From Planctomycetes bacterium MalM25 (lineage in GTDB: Bacteria; Planctomycetota; Planctomycetia; Pirellulales; Lacipirellulaceae), in NCBI GenBank assembly GCA_007745835.1, contig CP036424.1:3273968-3337967 (forward strand): 64,000 nt of DNA, written 5' to 3'. The notes below the pieces were generated by a model, which worked only from the letters and a program-made list of their open reading frames with translations, searched no databases and had not been told where the DNA came from. Shown here in pieces: positions 1 through 9,020 of the stretch; position 1 is the stretch's first letter; every line of letters starts with the position of its first letter. A program made the translations under genes and the position numbers.

Positions 1-2373
1 ATCGGCAGTGAGGTCGTCGCCGGACTGGCCTAGCTGGTCGCGGAAGACCGAGTAATCGACCGCGTTGACGAAGCCGTCCTGGTTGTAATCACCCGGCAGC
101 GGCGCGCTGGGGGTCGCGACTTGGTAGGCGAAGCGGTCGATCAGGAACGTGCTGTTCGAGCTGTTCGCCAGGCCGCGTACACCCGCGAATAAACCGCTCG
201 CCGCCGCGTAGGTCGCCGACTGGGTGACCGGGATCGTGTTGCGGCCGAGCTCGGCGCCCGTGTCGAGGTTCGTGATCACCATCTCGACGTCCCACACCCC
301 GGCGGTGGCGGTCTTGATCGCTTGCCACGTGATGCGGAGTTCGTCGGTCAGGCGATCGCCGGCGCCGAAGTCGATGCCGATCTGCGCTCCGGTTAGCTCC
401 ACCTGCGAGGCGACCGTGGTCGTGTCGGGCCAGAGCGTCAACGCATTCGAGTCGTTCCCGTTGTAGGCGATGCGGGCGGCGAGGATCGAGCTGCCGTTGT
501 TGCCAAGCGAGGGAACAAAACGGTCCCCCGAGTCGCGCGTGGTCACGCCCAGGTGCAACAGATCGCTGGCGGGCCCGGTCCCAAGATCGAAGCGCATCTC
601 GACTTCAAGCCGCAGCACGTCTTCCACGGCCACGTCGGCGCCGTTGGCGTTCGTCACCCCCTGGTAGGCGGCGGTCGACGAAGTCATCTCGCTGCCGGCG
701 TTCACTCCCCAACCGTCCTGGGCGGTCCAGCCGTTCTGGTTTCGGACGTCGCCAGGATCAAAGCTGGGCGCGTCGAACTCGTGGTCGAACAGCACGGTCT
801 CGGCGCCCACCGCCGCGCGGATATCGACCTCGACCACCAGCACGCCGGTCTTCACGCCGTCGGTCGCTTGGACCGTCAGGTCGTAACTCGATTGGCTCGC
901 CCGGTCGATCGGTCCCGCAACAGTAATCACGCCGGCGTCGCTGATCGCGAAGGCACCGGCGGGGTCGCCCGCCACGAGGTCGAACGTCACCTCGCCGACC
1001 TCCTCCTCCAGGACGCCGACCACCCCGACCGCCGTGCCCGGCTGGGCCAGCTCGGACAGGAAGAACCTGTCGGCGGCGAGTCGGATCGTCGTGTCGGTGT
1101 TGTAGAGCGCGTCGAGCCGGTCGAGCCACTCCTGCGCAGTGATCGTCTCGCCCGGGTCGGCGACGGTCGGCACGCCGGTCCGGAAGTTGATGTCGCGATT
1201 CGGGACGAAAGTCAGCCACTCCGCGTTGGTCAGCGCGCCGTGGTAATTCATGTTGAGGCCCGACCCGTTCGCGTAGCCGCGATTGGCCCAGAACCAGGTG
1301 TCGCCCTTCGGCGGCAGGTCCGCGTAGTACTGACCCCCTTCGCTGAACCCACTCGGGCGGAAGACGACGTTGTCGATGAAGTAGTTGTTCTGCGTCTGGT
1401 TTCCGCCCGCGGCGACGCCCGACGTGGTGCCGTGGTCGACCCAGCCGAGTTGGTAGACGAGGTCGGCGTTGGGATTGCCGTAGTCGACCATGTAGCCGAA
1501 GTTGCGGATGAACGCGCTGTCCTCGGCCGCCTCTTCGACGAACCCGAGCCACCGCCCCGCGCCGACGACGACGTTCTCGTAGCCGACGCTCCGGTCGACG
1601 AACGCGTCCCAGTCCATGCCGTCGTAACCGGCGTTCTCGACGAAGTTATGGACCGAGACCGAGTCCTTGCTGGTGAGGTGCCAGATCGCTCGTTTCAGGG
1701 TGTCGTGAATGTAGTTGTCGCTGAAGGTGACGTTCTTCGGCCCGCCCCGCGCGACGAGGCCCTCCCACACGTAGCCGATCTCGAAGCCCTCGACCGACAC
1801 GTTATTCGTGCTGCTGCCCGTGACGTAGACCGCCGTGGCGTGGCCCTGCTGGTCGTCGAGATTCGCCCGGCTATGAAGCAAAGCGTTGTTCACGCCGATC
1901 AGCTTCACGTTCTGCGCATTACGGACTCGGAAGATGTAGTCGGACTCGTTCTCCGAGGCCTGCCCCGACGTGCGGGTGTGCGAGCCCGCCTTGTAGAGGC
2001 TGCCGTCGACGTAGAGGTGGACGTTGCTCGGCACCTCGATGTTCGAGGTGATGGTGAGGTCGCCCTGGATGAGGTAGACGTTCGGGTTGTTCGACGTTCC
2101 CGCGCTGATCTGCGACAGACCCGCCACGCTGGTGATGAGCGTCGCGCCCGCGGGGGCGACCTCGGTGTCGGCGATCTCCTCCAGCACGTTGGCGAGCGTC
2201 TCGTCCTGGACGATCGCCGCCGCGTACTGGCTCTGCAGCAGCGTGTTGGTCGCGCGGGCGGAGATGCCGGCGTCCTGGAAATCCTGGAGCGTCACCGCTA
2301 GCAGGCGGCGATCCTCCAGCGGTTCGAGCCGGGGCGTGCGTCGGGCGTGACCCGGCCGGACTTGATGAGACAT
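1..2373 (-). CDS. Secreted parallel beta-helix / cadherin-like protein with dockerin-like tail (3'-partial)
   Basis: This reading frame stays open from an ATG at 2373 to the window edge (791 codons), so the C-terminus is missing. The N-terminus has no ordinary signal peptide. It carries a basic stretch and LEPLEDRRLLAV at about residues 16-27, the LEPR-XLL-type motif found at the start of many planctomycete surface proteins. Residues 60-430 contain strings such as NNVSVEGFEIGYVWEGLVA and KNVTFSDNYIHDT, typical of right-handed beta-helix (pectate-lyase-like) repeats. A cadherin-like segment follows (FAISDAGVITVAGPIDRAS), then a jelly-roll-like region. The last visible part, GDYNQDGFVNAVDYSVFRD, is a dockerin-type I-like calcium repeat. 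A GAGG sits just upstream of the chosen ATG and an in-frame TGA lies further upstream. The likely role is an extracellular polysaccharide-binding or -cleaving protein. The substrate is unknown. Confidence 0.8.
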   Translation of the reverse strand, partial: MSHQVRPGHARRTPRLEPLEDRRLLAVTLQDFQDAGISARATNTLLQSQYAAAIVQDETLANVLEEIADTEVAPAGATLITSVAGLSQISAGTSNNPNVYLIQGDLTITSNIEVPSNVHLYVDGSLYKAGSHTRTSGQASENESDYIFRVRNAQNVKLIGVNNALLHSRANLDDQQGHATAVYVTGSSTNNVSVEGFEIGYVWEGLVARGGPKNVTFSDNYIHDTLKRAIWHLTSKDSVSVHNFVENAGYDGMDWDAFVDRSVGYENVVVGAGRWLGFVEEAAEDSAFIRNFGYMVDYGNPNADLVYQLGWVDHGTTSGVAAGGNQTQNNYFIDNVVFRPSGFSEGGQYYADLPPKGDTWFWANRGYANGSGLNMNYHGALTNAEWLTFVPNRDINFRTGVPTVADPGETITAQEWLDRLDALYNTDTTIRLAADRFFLSELAQPGTAVGVVGVLEEEVGEVTFDLVAGDPAGAFAISDAGVITVAGPIDRASQSSYDLTVQATDGVKTGVLVVEVDIRAAVGAETVLFDHEFDAPSFDPGDVRNQNGWTAQDGWGVNAGSEMTSSTAAYQGVTNANGADVAVEDVLRLEVEMRFDLGTGPASDLLHLGVTTRDSGDRFVPSLGNNGSSILAARIAYNGNDSNALTLWPDTTTVASQVELTGAQIGIDFGAGDRLTDELRITWQAIKTATAGVWDVEMVITNLDTGAELGRNTIPVTQSATYAAASGLFAGVRGLANSSNSTFLIDRFAYQVATPSAPLPGDYNQDGFVNAVDYSVFRDQLGQSGDDLTAD

Positions 2374-2567
2374 GAAGAGACCTCGGTTCCTACCTGTTCC
2401 TAGCCGGACGACGCCGAATCGGCACGCCACAGCCGCACCTCACTCGAACTAATGTCCGCCCCCTCCCCGTCGAGCCACGCTCTCGCACCACTTCCGGCTG
2501 CTGCGGGCCGCTGTTACCATCGTTTCCACGCTATTTCCACGCTGAACCCCACACCGGAGCCGCCGCC

Positions 2568-3398
2568 ATGCCCGGCCTCTTCGAAGGTAAAAAAGGCCTG
2601 ATCACAGGCGTCTTCAACAAGCAATCGATCGCCTGGGCGATCGCGGACCGCGTCATGGCCGAGGGGGGCGACTGCGGTTTCACCCACATGCCGGACAAGC
2701 CGGACGACGCGCGGAAGAAGAACGAGGGCCGCGTCCGCAAGCTGATCGACGGAAACGACCACGCCAAGTTCCTCGTGCCGATGGACGTCACGCTCGACGA
2801 GCACGTCGACGCCGTCGTCGCCAAGTGCAACAGCGAGTTCGGCCAACTCGACTTCCTGCTCCACTCGATCGCCTTCGCCCCGCCCGAGGACCTGAAGAAG
2901 GACACGGTCGACACCAGCCGCGAGGGCTTCAAGCACGCGATGGCGATCAGCGTCCACAGCCTCATGGCCCTGGCCAGCGCCACCAAGGACCTGCTCAAGC
3001 CGGGCGCGAGCATCCTGACGCTCACCTACTTCGGCGGCGAAAAAGCGGTGCCGGGGTACAACGTGATGGGCGTCTGCAAGGCGGCTCTCGACGCGACCGT
3101 CCGCTACCTCGCCTTCGACCTGGGCCCGCGCGACGTGCGCGTGAACGCCCTCTCGGCCGGCCCGCTGCAGACGATCAGCGGCCGCGGCGCCGGCGTCGAT
3201 GAGATGCTCGGCCTCTACGAGGCGATGTCGCCCCTCGGCCGCAACATCACCCACGAGGAGGTCGGCAAGAGCGGCGTCTACCTGCTCAGCGACATGTCGA
3301 GCGGCGTGACCGGCGAGATCCTCCACCTCGACGGCGGCTACAACGCGATGGGCTCGCCGGGGCGGCTGCTGGAGAAGATCAAAGAAGCGAAGGGGTGA
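2568..3398 (+). CDS. fabI: Enoyl-[acyl-carrier-protein] reductase (NADH), FabI
   Basis: FabI catalyses the last step of each fatty-acid elongation cycle, the NAD(P)H-dependent reduction of enoyl-ACP. The 276-residue protein has the FabI form of the SDR fold. The cofactor-binding N-terminus is GLITGVFNKQSIAWAIA, with the long gap characteristic of enoyl reductases. The catalytic arrangement Y154...Y164-x6-K171 (TYFGGEKAVPGYNVMGVCK) matches the Tyr-Tyr-Lys set of E. coli FabI. The sequence after it, RVNALSAGPLQTISGRG, is the usual substrate-loop region. The length is normal for the family. The start is preceded by GGAG about 10 nt upstream. It is transcribed away from the beta-helix gene, with about 190 bp of shared upstream sequence. 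Confidence 0.93.
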   Translation: MPGLFEGKKGLITGVFNKQSIAWAIADRVMAEGGDCGFTHMPDKPDDARKKNEGRVRKLIDGNDHAKFLVPMDVTLDEHVDAVVAKCNSEFGQLDFLLHSIAFAPPEDLKKDTVDTSREGFKHAMAISVHSLMALASATKDLLKPGASILTLTYFGGEKAVPGYNVMGVCKAALDATVRYLAFDLGPRDVRVNALSAGPLQTISGRGAGVDEMLGLYEAMSPLGRNITHEEVGKSGVYLLSDMSSGVTGEILHLDGGYNAMGSPGRLLEKIKEAKG

Positions 3399-3452
3399 TT
3401 CGATTCACCGCGGAATTCGCAGAGAGCGCGGAGTTACCACGGAGAATAAATC

Positions 3453-4373
3453 ATGAGCGATAATCTGCTTGGCGTTGCAGTCTGTGACGAATGCGACGCG
3501 CGTATACGCATATTTCGAAAACACGAAGCTCTAGTAGGCAAGAACGTTCGTTGCCCTCGTTGCCACACGCGGTTCGCGCTCACATTGGAGGAAGCAAGCG
3601 AGAAAGACCGCATCGCTATCGAGGCAGATCAAGCCGAAAGATCTGCAAAGCGAAAGAAGCGGAGAACTAAGCATGAGATACGCTACGAGCATGTCGCCAC
3701 TGCTAGAGAAGGCTTTCGGGCTCTCCATGAACGGCTGAGCGCAATCGCGAACGAGAAGCGGAGCTCCGAAGAGCAAGTACGAGTCTGGTGCATAGATGTG
3801 CTGCGTACCGCGCTCGGCTATGAAGATGCCCAACTCGACACCGAATCTAAAGTCATGGGGGGACGTGTCGATATCGCAATTAAAGAGCAGGATGAGGTTC
3901 AGCTGATCATTGAGTGCAAGAATATTCGCTCAAGACTCAGAAACAACGTGCGAGAGCAAGCGGGCGTTTATGCCGCCACCCTTTCGGCACCGTGGGCGGT
4001 AGTCACAAATGGAGACATTTGGAAGCTTTATCGGGTAACGCCTCAAAAAGGAATGTCTCCCCGAATGGACCTTGTCTTCGATGTTGCTCTCCTCGACGAA
4101 GACGGTATCAGCGATGAAGACGCGGAGAAACTCTACCTGCTATCACACAGGGCGTTGAGTTCAGGTGATACGGAATCAGAGTATCACGGAGTCCGATGCA
4201 GCGGCCCTTCGAGGGTTTACGAGGCATTGTTCTCAGAGCGTGTCCTCTCAGCCATGCGAATTGAGCTGGCAAGCTCGTACAAAGAAGAAACTGAGCAGTC
4301 GGTCAAACTTTCTGACGAAGACGCCGAGGATGCTCTCAAGAATCTCCTTACGCCACTTGAGTTTGGAGTTTAA
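3453..4373 (+). CDS. Zinc-ribbon protein with HsdR N-terminal-like PD-(D/E)XK nuclease domain
   Basis: The 306-residue protein has two recognisable parts. Residues 11-37 form a zinc ribbon (CDEC and CPRC pairs). Residues 100-195 resemble the type I restriction HsdR N-terminal nuclease domain: D140 in GGRVDIAI, E154-x-K156 in LIIECKN, then the NxGxxWxLYRV strand (VVTNGDIWKLYRV). These are the expected PD-(D/E)XK metal ligands. A basic linker (residues 63-74, KRKKRRTKH) joins the two. No helicase, specificity or methylase gene is adjacent, so it is an orphan. Codon usage and base composition are visibly more A+T-rich than in fabI and the next gene, which suggests acquisition. The gene ends 3 bp before the convergent dehydratase gene. 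A DNA-targeting role is inferred. Confidence 0.72.
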   Translation: MSDNLLGVAVCDECDARIRIFRKHEALVGKNVRCPRCHTRFALTLEEASEKDRIAIEADQAERSAKRKKRRTKHEIRYEHVATAREGFRALHERLSAIANEKRSSEEQVRVWCIDVLRTALGYEDAQLDTESKVMGGRVDIAIKEQDEVQLIIECKNIRSRLRNNVREQAGVYAATLSAPWAVVTNGDIWKLYRVTPQKGMSPRMDLVFDVALLDEDGISDEDAEKLYLLSHRALSSGDTESEYHGVRCSGPSRVYEALFSERVLSAMRIELASSYKEETEQSVKLSDEDAEDALKNLLTPLEFGV

Positions 4374-4376
4374 GAA

Positions 4377-6215
4377 CTAGGCCGCCGCGCGGATCGCCGG
4401 GGCTTCGCTCGCGACACGCGGCACGATCGTCTCGAGCGTCGCTAGGGCGTCGCTGGGTGGGGCGTCGATGACCTCTTCGAGCCGGCCGATTTCGTGCAGC
4501 ACGCGGATCAGCGGCTGAGCGGTGCAGTCGGCGGTCATGATCTTCTCGTGCGATGTCGGCTTGTGCAATTCGCTGTCGTTGTAGAGCTCCTCGTAGAGCT
4601 TCTCGCCGGGACGCAGGCCGGTGATGCGCAGCTCGATGTCCTCGCCCTCTTTCAGTCCGCTCAGCCGGATCATGTCGCGCGCCAGATCAACGATGCGGAC
4701 CGGCTCGCCCATGTCCAGGACGAAGATCTCGCCGCCGGCGCCCATGCAGCCCGCTTGGATGACCAGCTGGGCCGCCTCGGGGATCATCATGAAGTAGCGG
4801 TTGATCTCCTCGTGGGTCACCGTGACCGGGCCGCCACGGGCGATCTGCTGGCGGAAGATCGGGATGACGCTGCCCGCCGAGTCGAGCACGTTGCCGAAGC
4901 GGACGGTCACGAACCGCGTGTCGGAGCCGACGCTCTTCGCTTGCACGTAGCGCTCGGCCATCTGCTTGCAGGCGCCCATCACGCTGGTCGGATTGACCGC
5001 CTTGTCGGTGCTGACCATGACGAAGCTCTCGCACCCGGCCGTTTCCGCGGCGTCGGCGACGTTGCGTGTCGCGAGCGCGATGTTCTTGATCGCCTCGCCC
5101 GGGTGGCGTTCCATCAGCGGCACGTGCTTGTACGCGGCGGCGTGGAACACGACGCTCGGCCGGTGCTCCGCAAAGACGGCGTCGAGCCGCTCGCGGTCGG
5201 TCGTGTCGGCGAGCACCACTTCGGCCACGCCGGGGGCGAGCGCTTCGAGTTCTCGCTCGAGGAAGAACTGACCCGTTTCGCTGCGGTCGAGAGCGATCAG
5301 CTTTCCCGGGCCGCGACTCAGCAACTGGCGGCAGATCTCCGAGCCGATCGATCCGGAGCTGCCGGTGACCAGCACGGTCTGCCCGGCGAGCCATTCGCCG
5401 ATCGCTTGATCGTCCAGCTGGACCGGATCGCGGCGCAGGAGGTCTTCGATCGAGACGTCGCGCGGCCCGATTGCAACCGATCCTTGCAGCAGCTGTTCGT
5501 AGGTCGGCAGGACGCGCACCGGCACGTCGGCGTTCTGAGCGTCGGCCATGACGGCCCGCACCACCCGCCCCGGCAGCTCGCCGGCGACGAGCACCTCGGC
5601 CGCCGCAAGCGAGGCGATCAGCCGCGGAAGGTCGTCGGGCGTTCCAACGACCGGCACCCCGCCGATGTGCTGGCCCTGGTGGCGAGGATCGGGATCGACG
5701 AAGCCGATCGGCTCCACGGGACGCCGGCGATCGAGCCGCAGCGTGCGGAGCAACGCCTCGCCGTCGTCGTTGGCGCCAACGATCAGCACGCGGCGCCCGG
5801 ACTCACCGGCGAGGCTCATCCGCAGGTCGCGGTAGGCGCGTGGCGCCGATCGCAGCAGGCCGAGCGCCACGAGCGTCGTGCCCCAATCGATCAGCAACAC
5901 CCCCCGCGGAGCCGCGATCTCCGGCAGGATGAAGGCGTCCATAAAGGTCAGGCCAACGGTCGCCCAGGTCGTCGCCTTGGCGATGGTCAGCAGGTCGTGG
6001 AAGCCGATGTAACGATTAACGTTCTGATCGAGCCGGTGCCAGCAGAACGAGAAGAGCTTCACCCCCAGGGCGCACAGCGTCATGATGCCCATCGTGCCCA
6101 GATGGGCCGAGGGAATGGCGCCGCCGAACCGCAGCGCGTACGCGGCGGCGAACGTCCCCGCGGCGAGCATCGCCAGGAGCGTCAGCGTGGTCCAGCGTTT
6201 GAACGTGGCGCTCAT
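4377..6215 (-). CDS. Membrane-anchored nucleotide-sugar 4,6-dehydratase, WbpM/CapD/FlaA1 family
   Basis: This is a 612-residue protein of the WbpM/CapD type, which makes UDP-4-keto-6-deoxy sugars at the cytoplasmic face of the membrane for glycan assembly. About four hydrophobic segments occupy residues 8-130. A CoA-binding-like Rossmann region follows (VLIVGANDDGEALLRTL, around residue 145). The C-terminal SDR domain starts at VLVTGSSGSIGSEICRQL (around residue 283) and includes YKHVPLMERHP and STDKAVNPTSVMGACK. Length and order match long-form WbpM proteins. The start codon overlaps the stop of the upstream Wzy-like gene (ATGA), so it is the last gene of the minus-strand export operon. The sugar made cannot be read from the sequence. 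Confidence 0.88.
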   Translation of the reverse strand: MSATFKRWTTLTLLAMLAAGTFAAAYALRFGGAIPSAHLGTMGIMTLCALGVKLFSFCWHRLDQNVNRYIGFHDLLTIAKATTWATVGLTFMDAFILPEIAAPRGVLLIDWGTTLVALGLLRSAPRAYRDLRMSLAGESGRRVLIVGANDDGEALLRTLRLDRRRPVEPIGFVDPDPRHQGQHIGGVPVVGTPDDLPRLIASLAAAEVLVAGELPGRVVRAVMADAQNADVPVRVLPTYEQLLQGSVAIGPRDVSIEDLLRRDPVQLDDQAIGEWLAGQTVLVTGSSGSIGSEICRQLLSRGPGKLIALDRSETGQFFLERELEALAPGVAEVVLADTTDRERLDAVFAEHRPSVVFHAAAYKHVPLMERHPGEAIKNIALATRNVADAAETAGCESFVMVSTDKAVNPTSVMGACKQMAERYVQAKSVGSDTRFVTVRFGNVLDSAGSVIPIFRQQIARGGPVTVTHEEINRYFMMIPEAAQLVIQAGCMGAGGEIFVLDMGEPVRIVDLARDMIRLSGLKEGEDIELRITGLRPGEKLYEELYNDSELHKPTSHEKIMTADCTAQPLIRVLHEIGRLEEVIDAPPSDALATLETIVPRVASEAPAIRAAA

Positions 6216-8971
6216 TCGACGCTTGTCTTGCCTGAGGGGTCGTTGTTGGGTTCGGTTTGCGTGGCCTGTCGGCGTGCTGCTGCCAAGGAGGCCAACCGGG
6301 CCTCAAGCCGCTGCTTCTCGCGAGCGAGCCGCTCCTCTTCGCCACGGCGTTTGGCTCCGAGCTTCAGCATCTGCTGCAAATAGCGGAGATCGGGCCGCCG
6401 GGCAAGGCACCATCGCAGGTGCGGCTCGGCCTCGTCGAACCGCTCGGCCCGGTTCAGCGCCATCGCCAGCTCGTGGCGGACCCAGAAGTTGTAGGGCAAG
6501 GCCTCCAGAGCACGCTGAGCGCACTCCACAGCGGCTTCGCAGCGGTCGATCGCCCGGTTGATCATCGCGAGCTGCCGCCAGCGGCGAGCCGCGTCCCGTG
6601 GGGCGTCGCCATCGGCTGCTAGCAACGCTTTCTCGGCGTGCTCCGCGATCGCAATAAGGTCCTCCTGGGAACCGGTCTGGTGGTAGGCGGCAAAGACCAG
6701 CTCGGTCGCTGCGCAATCAGGGCGCATTGCTTCTAGAAAGACGGTCGCCGGCATGAACGACGCGAGTGTCGCCACCAACTGGTTGCGATGGCTGCCCGGC
6801 AGGCGGAGGCTCTCGCGGTACTGCGTGAGTGCCTCACCGAGGCTCCCCGATGCGTGGAGCAGCCGGGCGGCCTCGTAGCGGACGCCTCCGTCCTGCGGAC
6901 GCAAGCGGATCGCCTGCTCGATCCAACGATCCAGCGGAACTGACTCGCCCGTAAGGAAAGCGAGGCTCGCGCACTGCAGGTAGGCTTGCGCCTCGAGCGG
7001 GCACATTTTGATCGCCACTCGGGCGTGGCGGTGGGATTCGGCGAGCAGCGGCAACGAGGGTCCGAAGGCGCGGGTAGCCCACTCACGGACCTCGTTGACT
7101 GAAGCGAACCCGCCGTTAATCGCCGCGTCGCGGATTAGGTCAAGCGTCATCGGGTTATCACCCTGAGCGACCTTATCGCCGAACGCGAGGGCGCAGCGTT
7201 GGGCGCAACGAACGCTCGCCCTCGCATTCCCAGGGTCGGCAGCTAAGACTCGCTCAAGCAGACCTTGAGCGCGGGCGTTGTTCTCTTCGATCGTGGCGTG
7301 CAAGTTGACGTCCTCGGCCGTCCCCTCCTCGAGTGCTTGGAGCCTCAGGGCGGTGGTGTTCTTCGCCACGCGGACATAACGATCCCACGAGATGGAACCG
7401 CAAGCCGGCCCGATCAAGCAGGCGACCGCCGCTGGGGCGGCGAGGGCGACCCCGCCTATGCTCCACCAGGAGGATAGGCTCTCATGCCTCTGAGGCCGGC
7501 GTTGCGAGGTCCTTTCAGGGTCTGGCTCTGAATCAGGTAGTTGTGTCAACCGGTAGGCGATAGCGGCAAAGCCGATCGCCAACGCGCCGAGGCTAGGGAC
7601 GTACCAAACGAAGTCGACTACCGAGTGCGTCGCGGTCACCATCAGCCCGCCGAACAGGCACGAACCGATCAGCATCCGCTCAGGAGTCTGCGCACCGCGC
7701 AGCACTCCCAGCACCCACCAGCCGAAGGTCGTCAAGGCGAGTATCAGGACGACCAGGCCGGCCACGCCGCACTCGCTGGCGATTTGCACGTAGCCCGACT
7801 CGGCGTGGGTGTACTCCTTGACGGCGGGCTCATCGAAGTACGCTGGGTAGAAGTAGCGGTGCCCTCCGGCGCCACTACCAAACCAAGGGTTTGCGGCAAA
7901 CGCCTCGGCGTTGGCTTCCCAGATGAGGCGACGGGCACTGTTCGCGTCGAGCTGTTCGATCTCGCCCGACACGAGGTCGTCGAGGCGGTTGGTCACACGA
8001 TCGTAATCGAATGACGAGACGGCGATGAGCACCGTGCAAACGATCGCTGCGAGCCCGATCGCCTCAACCAGCCGGAACCCACTGACACACCAGCGGGCAA
8101 TAATCGCCGCTATGATTCCGGCCACCAAGGCGGCGACACCGCCACGCGACATGGTCGCCAGCAACGTCATCAACATGAAGACGACCGCTGCCAATCCGAG
8201 TAGTAACCGGGGCGAGAGCTTCGGCTTCCGGCGATGCGAGTACTTCGAACTCGGAACTCTAACCTGGCTCAGAACCGCCGGAACAAAAGCCGCCACGCCG
8301 AAGGCGAGGAAATGAGCCAAGTGATTGCGGTTGGTGAAGGCCCCCTGCACCCCATCGTGAAAGCGATCGTAAGGATAGTCATACACCCAAAGGACTTTAC
8401 CATTCGAGCTACTGCTCTGCAGTACAGCGAGCGCCGCCATTCCCAACGCGACGAATCCGATCCCCCCCAGCAGTCGGCGGATGTCGGAGACCTCCTTCAA
8501 TCGATTGATAAGAACGAAGAACAGTAGAACGTGGGTGACGATCAAGGCGATCGCCTCGAACGTCTCTCGCGGTGCCAGAGACACGGTCCGCCACTCACCA
8601 AACGGTGAATCGGCGGTCCACATCGGAAGCAGCTGAGCGTGCCCGGGCGCCAAGAAAGTGAGGACTGACTGAGGCAACGGCAAGATCTGAACCACTGGGA
8701 TGGCGATTGCCAGAGCCGCCACGACACTAGGCCAAGTGGGCATCTGCAGCGTGGTCCTTAGCAACCCCGCACGGGCCGCTAGCGCCAACGCGGACAGAGC
8801 CACCGACGCCGCGTAGATCAGCCGCCCGATGTCGTGCCGGCCGCCGAGCACCAACGCGGTGACCAAGAAGACCCCCACCAAGCCGGCGTCGGTGGCGTGC
8901 AGGAGCCACTCGGCCACCCTCCTGCGTGAAGGGGACTTCGTGAACAGCCAGGCGATACGGAGATCGAACAT
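6212..8971 (-). CDS. O-antigen ligase/polymerase (Wzy-like) with C-terminal TPR region
   Basis: This polytopic membrane protein of about 919 residues has ten or more hydrophobic helices in its first half. A large periplasmic loop contains FAANPWFGSGAGGHRYFYP and HAESGYVQIASECGVAGL, the signature of the Wzy_C/O-antigen ligase family. The second half is soluble and built of TPR-like helices (for example residues with ALEALPYNFWVRHELAMALNRAERFDEAEPHLRW). The C-terminal end is a charged coiled coil (EERLAREKQRLEARLASLAAARR). It probably polymerises or attaches exopolysaccharide repeat units in the periplasm. The reading frame could begin at 9064, which would overlap the kinase gene by 44 bp with no ribosome site. 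I prefer the ATG at 8971. Its stop overlaps the dehydratase start. Confidence 0.82.
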   Translation of the reverse strand: MFDLRIAWLFTKSPSRRRVAEWLLHATDAGLVGVFLVTALVLGGRHDIGRLIYAASVALSALALAARAGLLRTTLQMPTWPSVVAALAIAIPVVQILPLPQSVLTFLAPGHAQLLPMWTADSPFGEWRTVSLAPRETFEAIALIVTHVLLFFVLINRLKEVSDIRRLLGGIGFVALGMAALAVLQSSSSNGKVLWVYDYPYDRFHDGVQGAFTNRNHLAHFLAFGVAAFVPAVLSQVRVPSSKYSHRRKPKLSPRLLLGLAAVVFMLMTLLATMSRGGVAALVAGIIAAIIARWCVSGFRLVEAIGLAAIVCTVLIAVSSFDYDRVTNRLDDLVSGEIEQLDANSARRLIWEANAEAFAANPWFGSGAGGHRYFYPAYFDEPAVKEYTHAESGYVQIASECGVAGLVVLILALTTFGWWVLGVLRGAQTPERMLIGSCLFGGLMVTATHSVVDFVWYVPSLGALAIGFAAIAYRLTQLPDSEPDPERTSQRRPQRHESLSSWWSIGGVALAAPAAVACLIGPACGSISWDRYVRVAKNTTALRLQALEEGTAEDVNLHATIEENNARAQGLLERVLAADPGNARASVRCAQRCALAFGDKVAQGDNPMTLDLIRDAAINGGFASVNEVREWATRAFGPSLPLLAESHRHARVAIKMCPLEAQAYLQCASLAFLTGESVPLDRWIEQAIRLRPQDGGVRYEAARLLHASGSLGEALTQYRESLRLPGSHRNQLVATLASFMPATVFLEAMRPDCAATELVFAAYHQTGSQEDLIAIAEHAEKALLAADGDAPRDAARRWRQLAMINRAIDRCEAAVECAQRALEALPYNFWVRHELAMALNRAERFDEAEPHLRWCLARRPDLRYLQQMLKLGAKRRGEEERLAREKQRLEARLASLAAARRQATQTEPNNDPSGKTSVE

Positions 8972-9020
8972 CCTGTTCTTGATCGCGTGTACCGGAAGGG
9001 CTTCAAAGGGATGAGCGTGG

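Noticed and set aside
553-2301. Long plus-strand open frame of 582 codons
   Set aside because: It is the antisense shadow of the beta-helix/dockerin gene. Its Arg/Val/Asp-rich text has no domain, while the minus-strand frame has clear motifs and runs to the window edge.
4494-6383. Plus-strand open frame of 629 codons opposite the dehydratase
   Set aside because: It is a shadow of the WbpM/CapD-family gene. The text is His/Arg/Asp-rich with no family resemblance, a common effect of high G+C.
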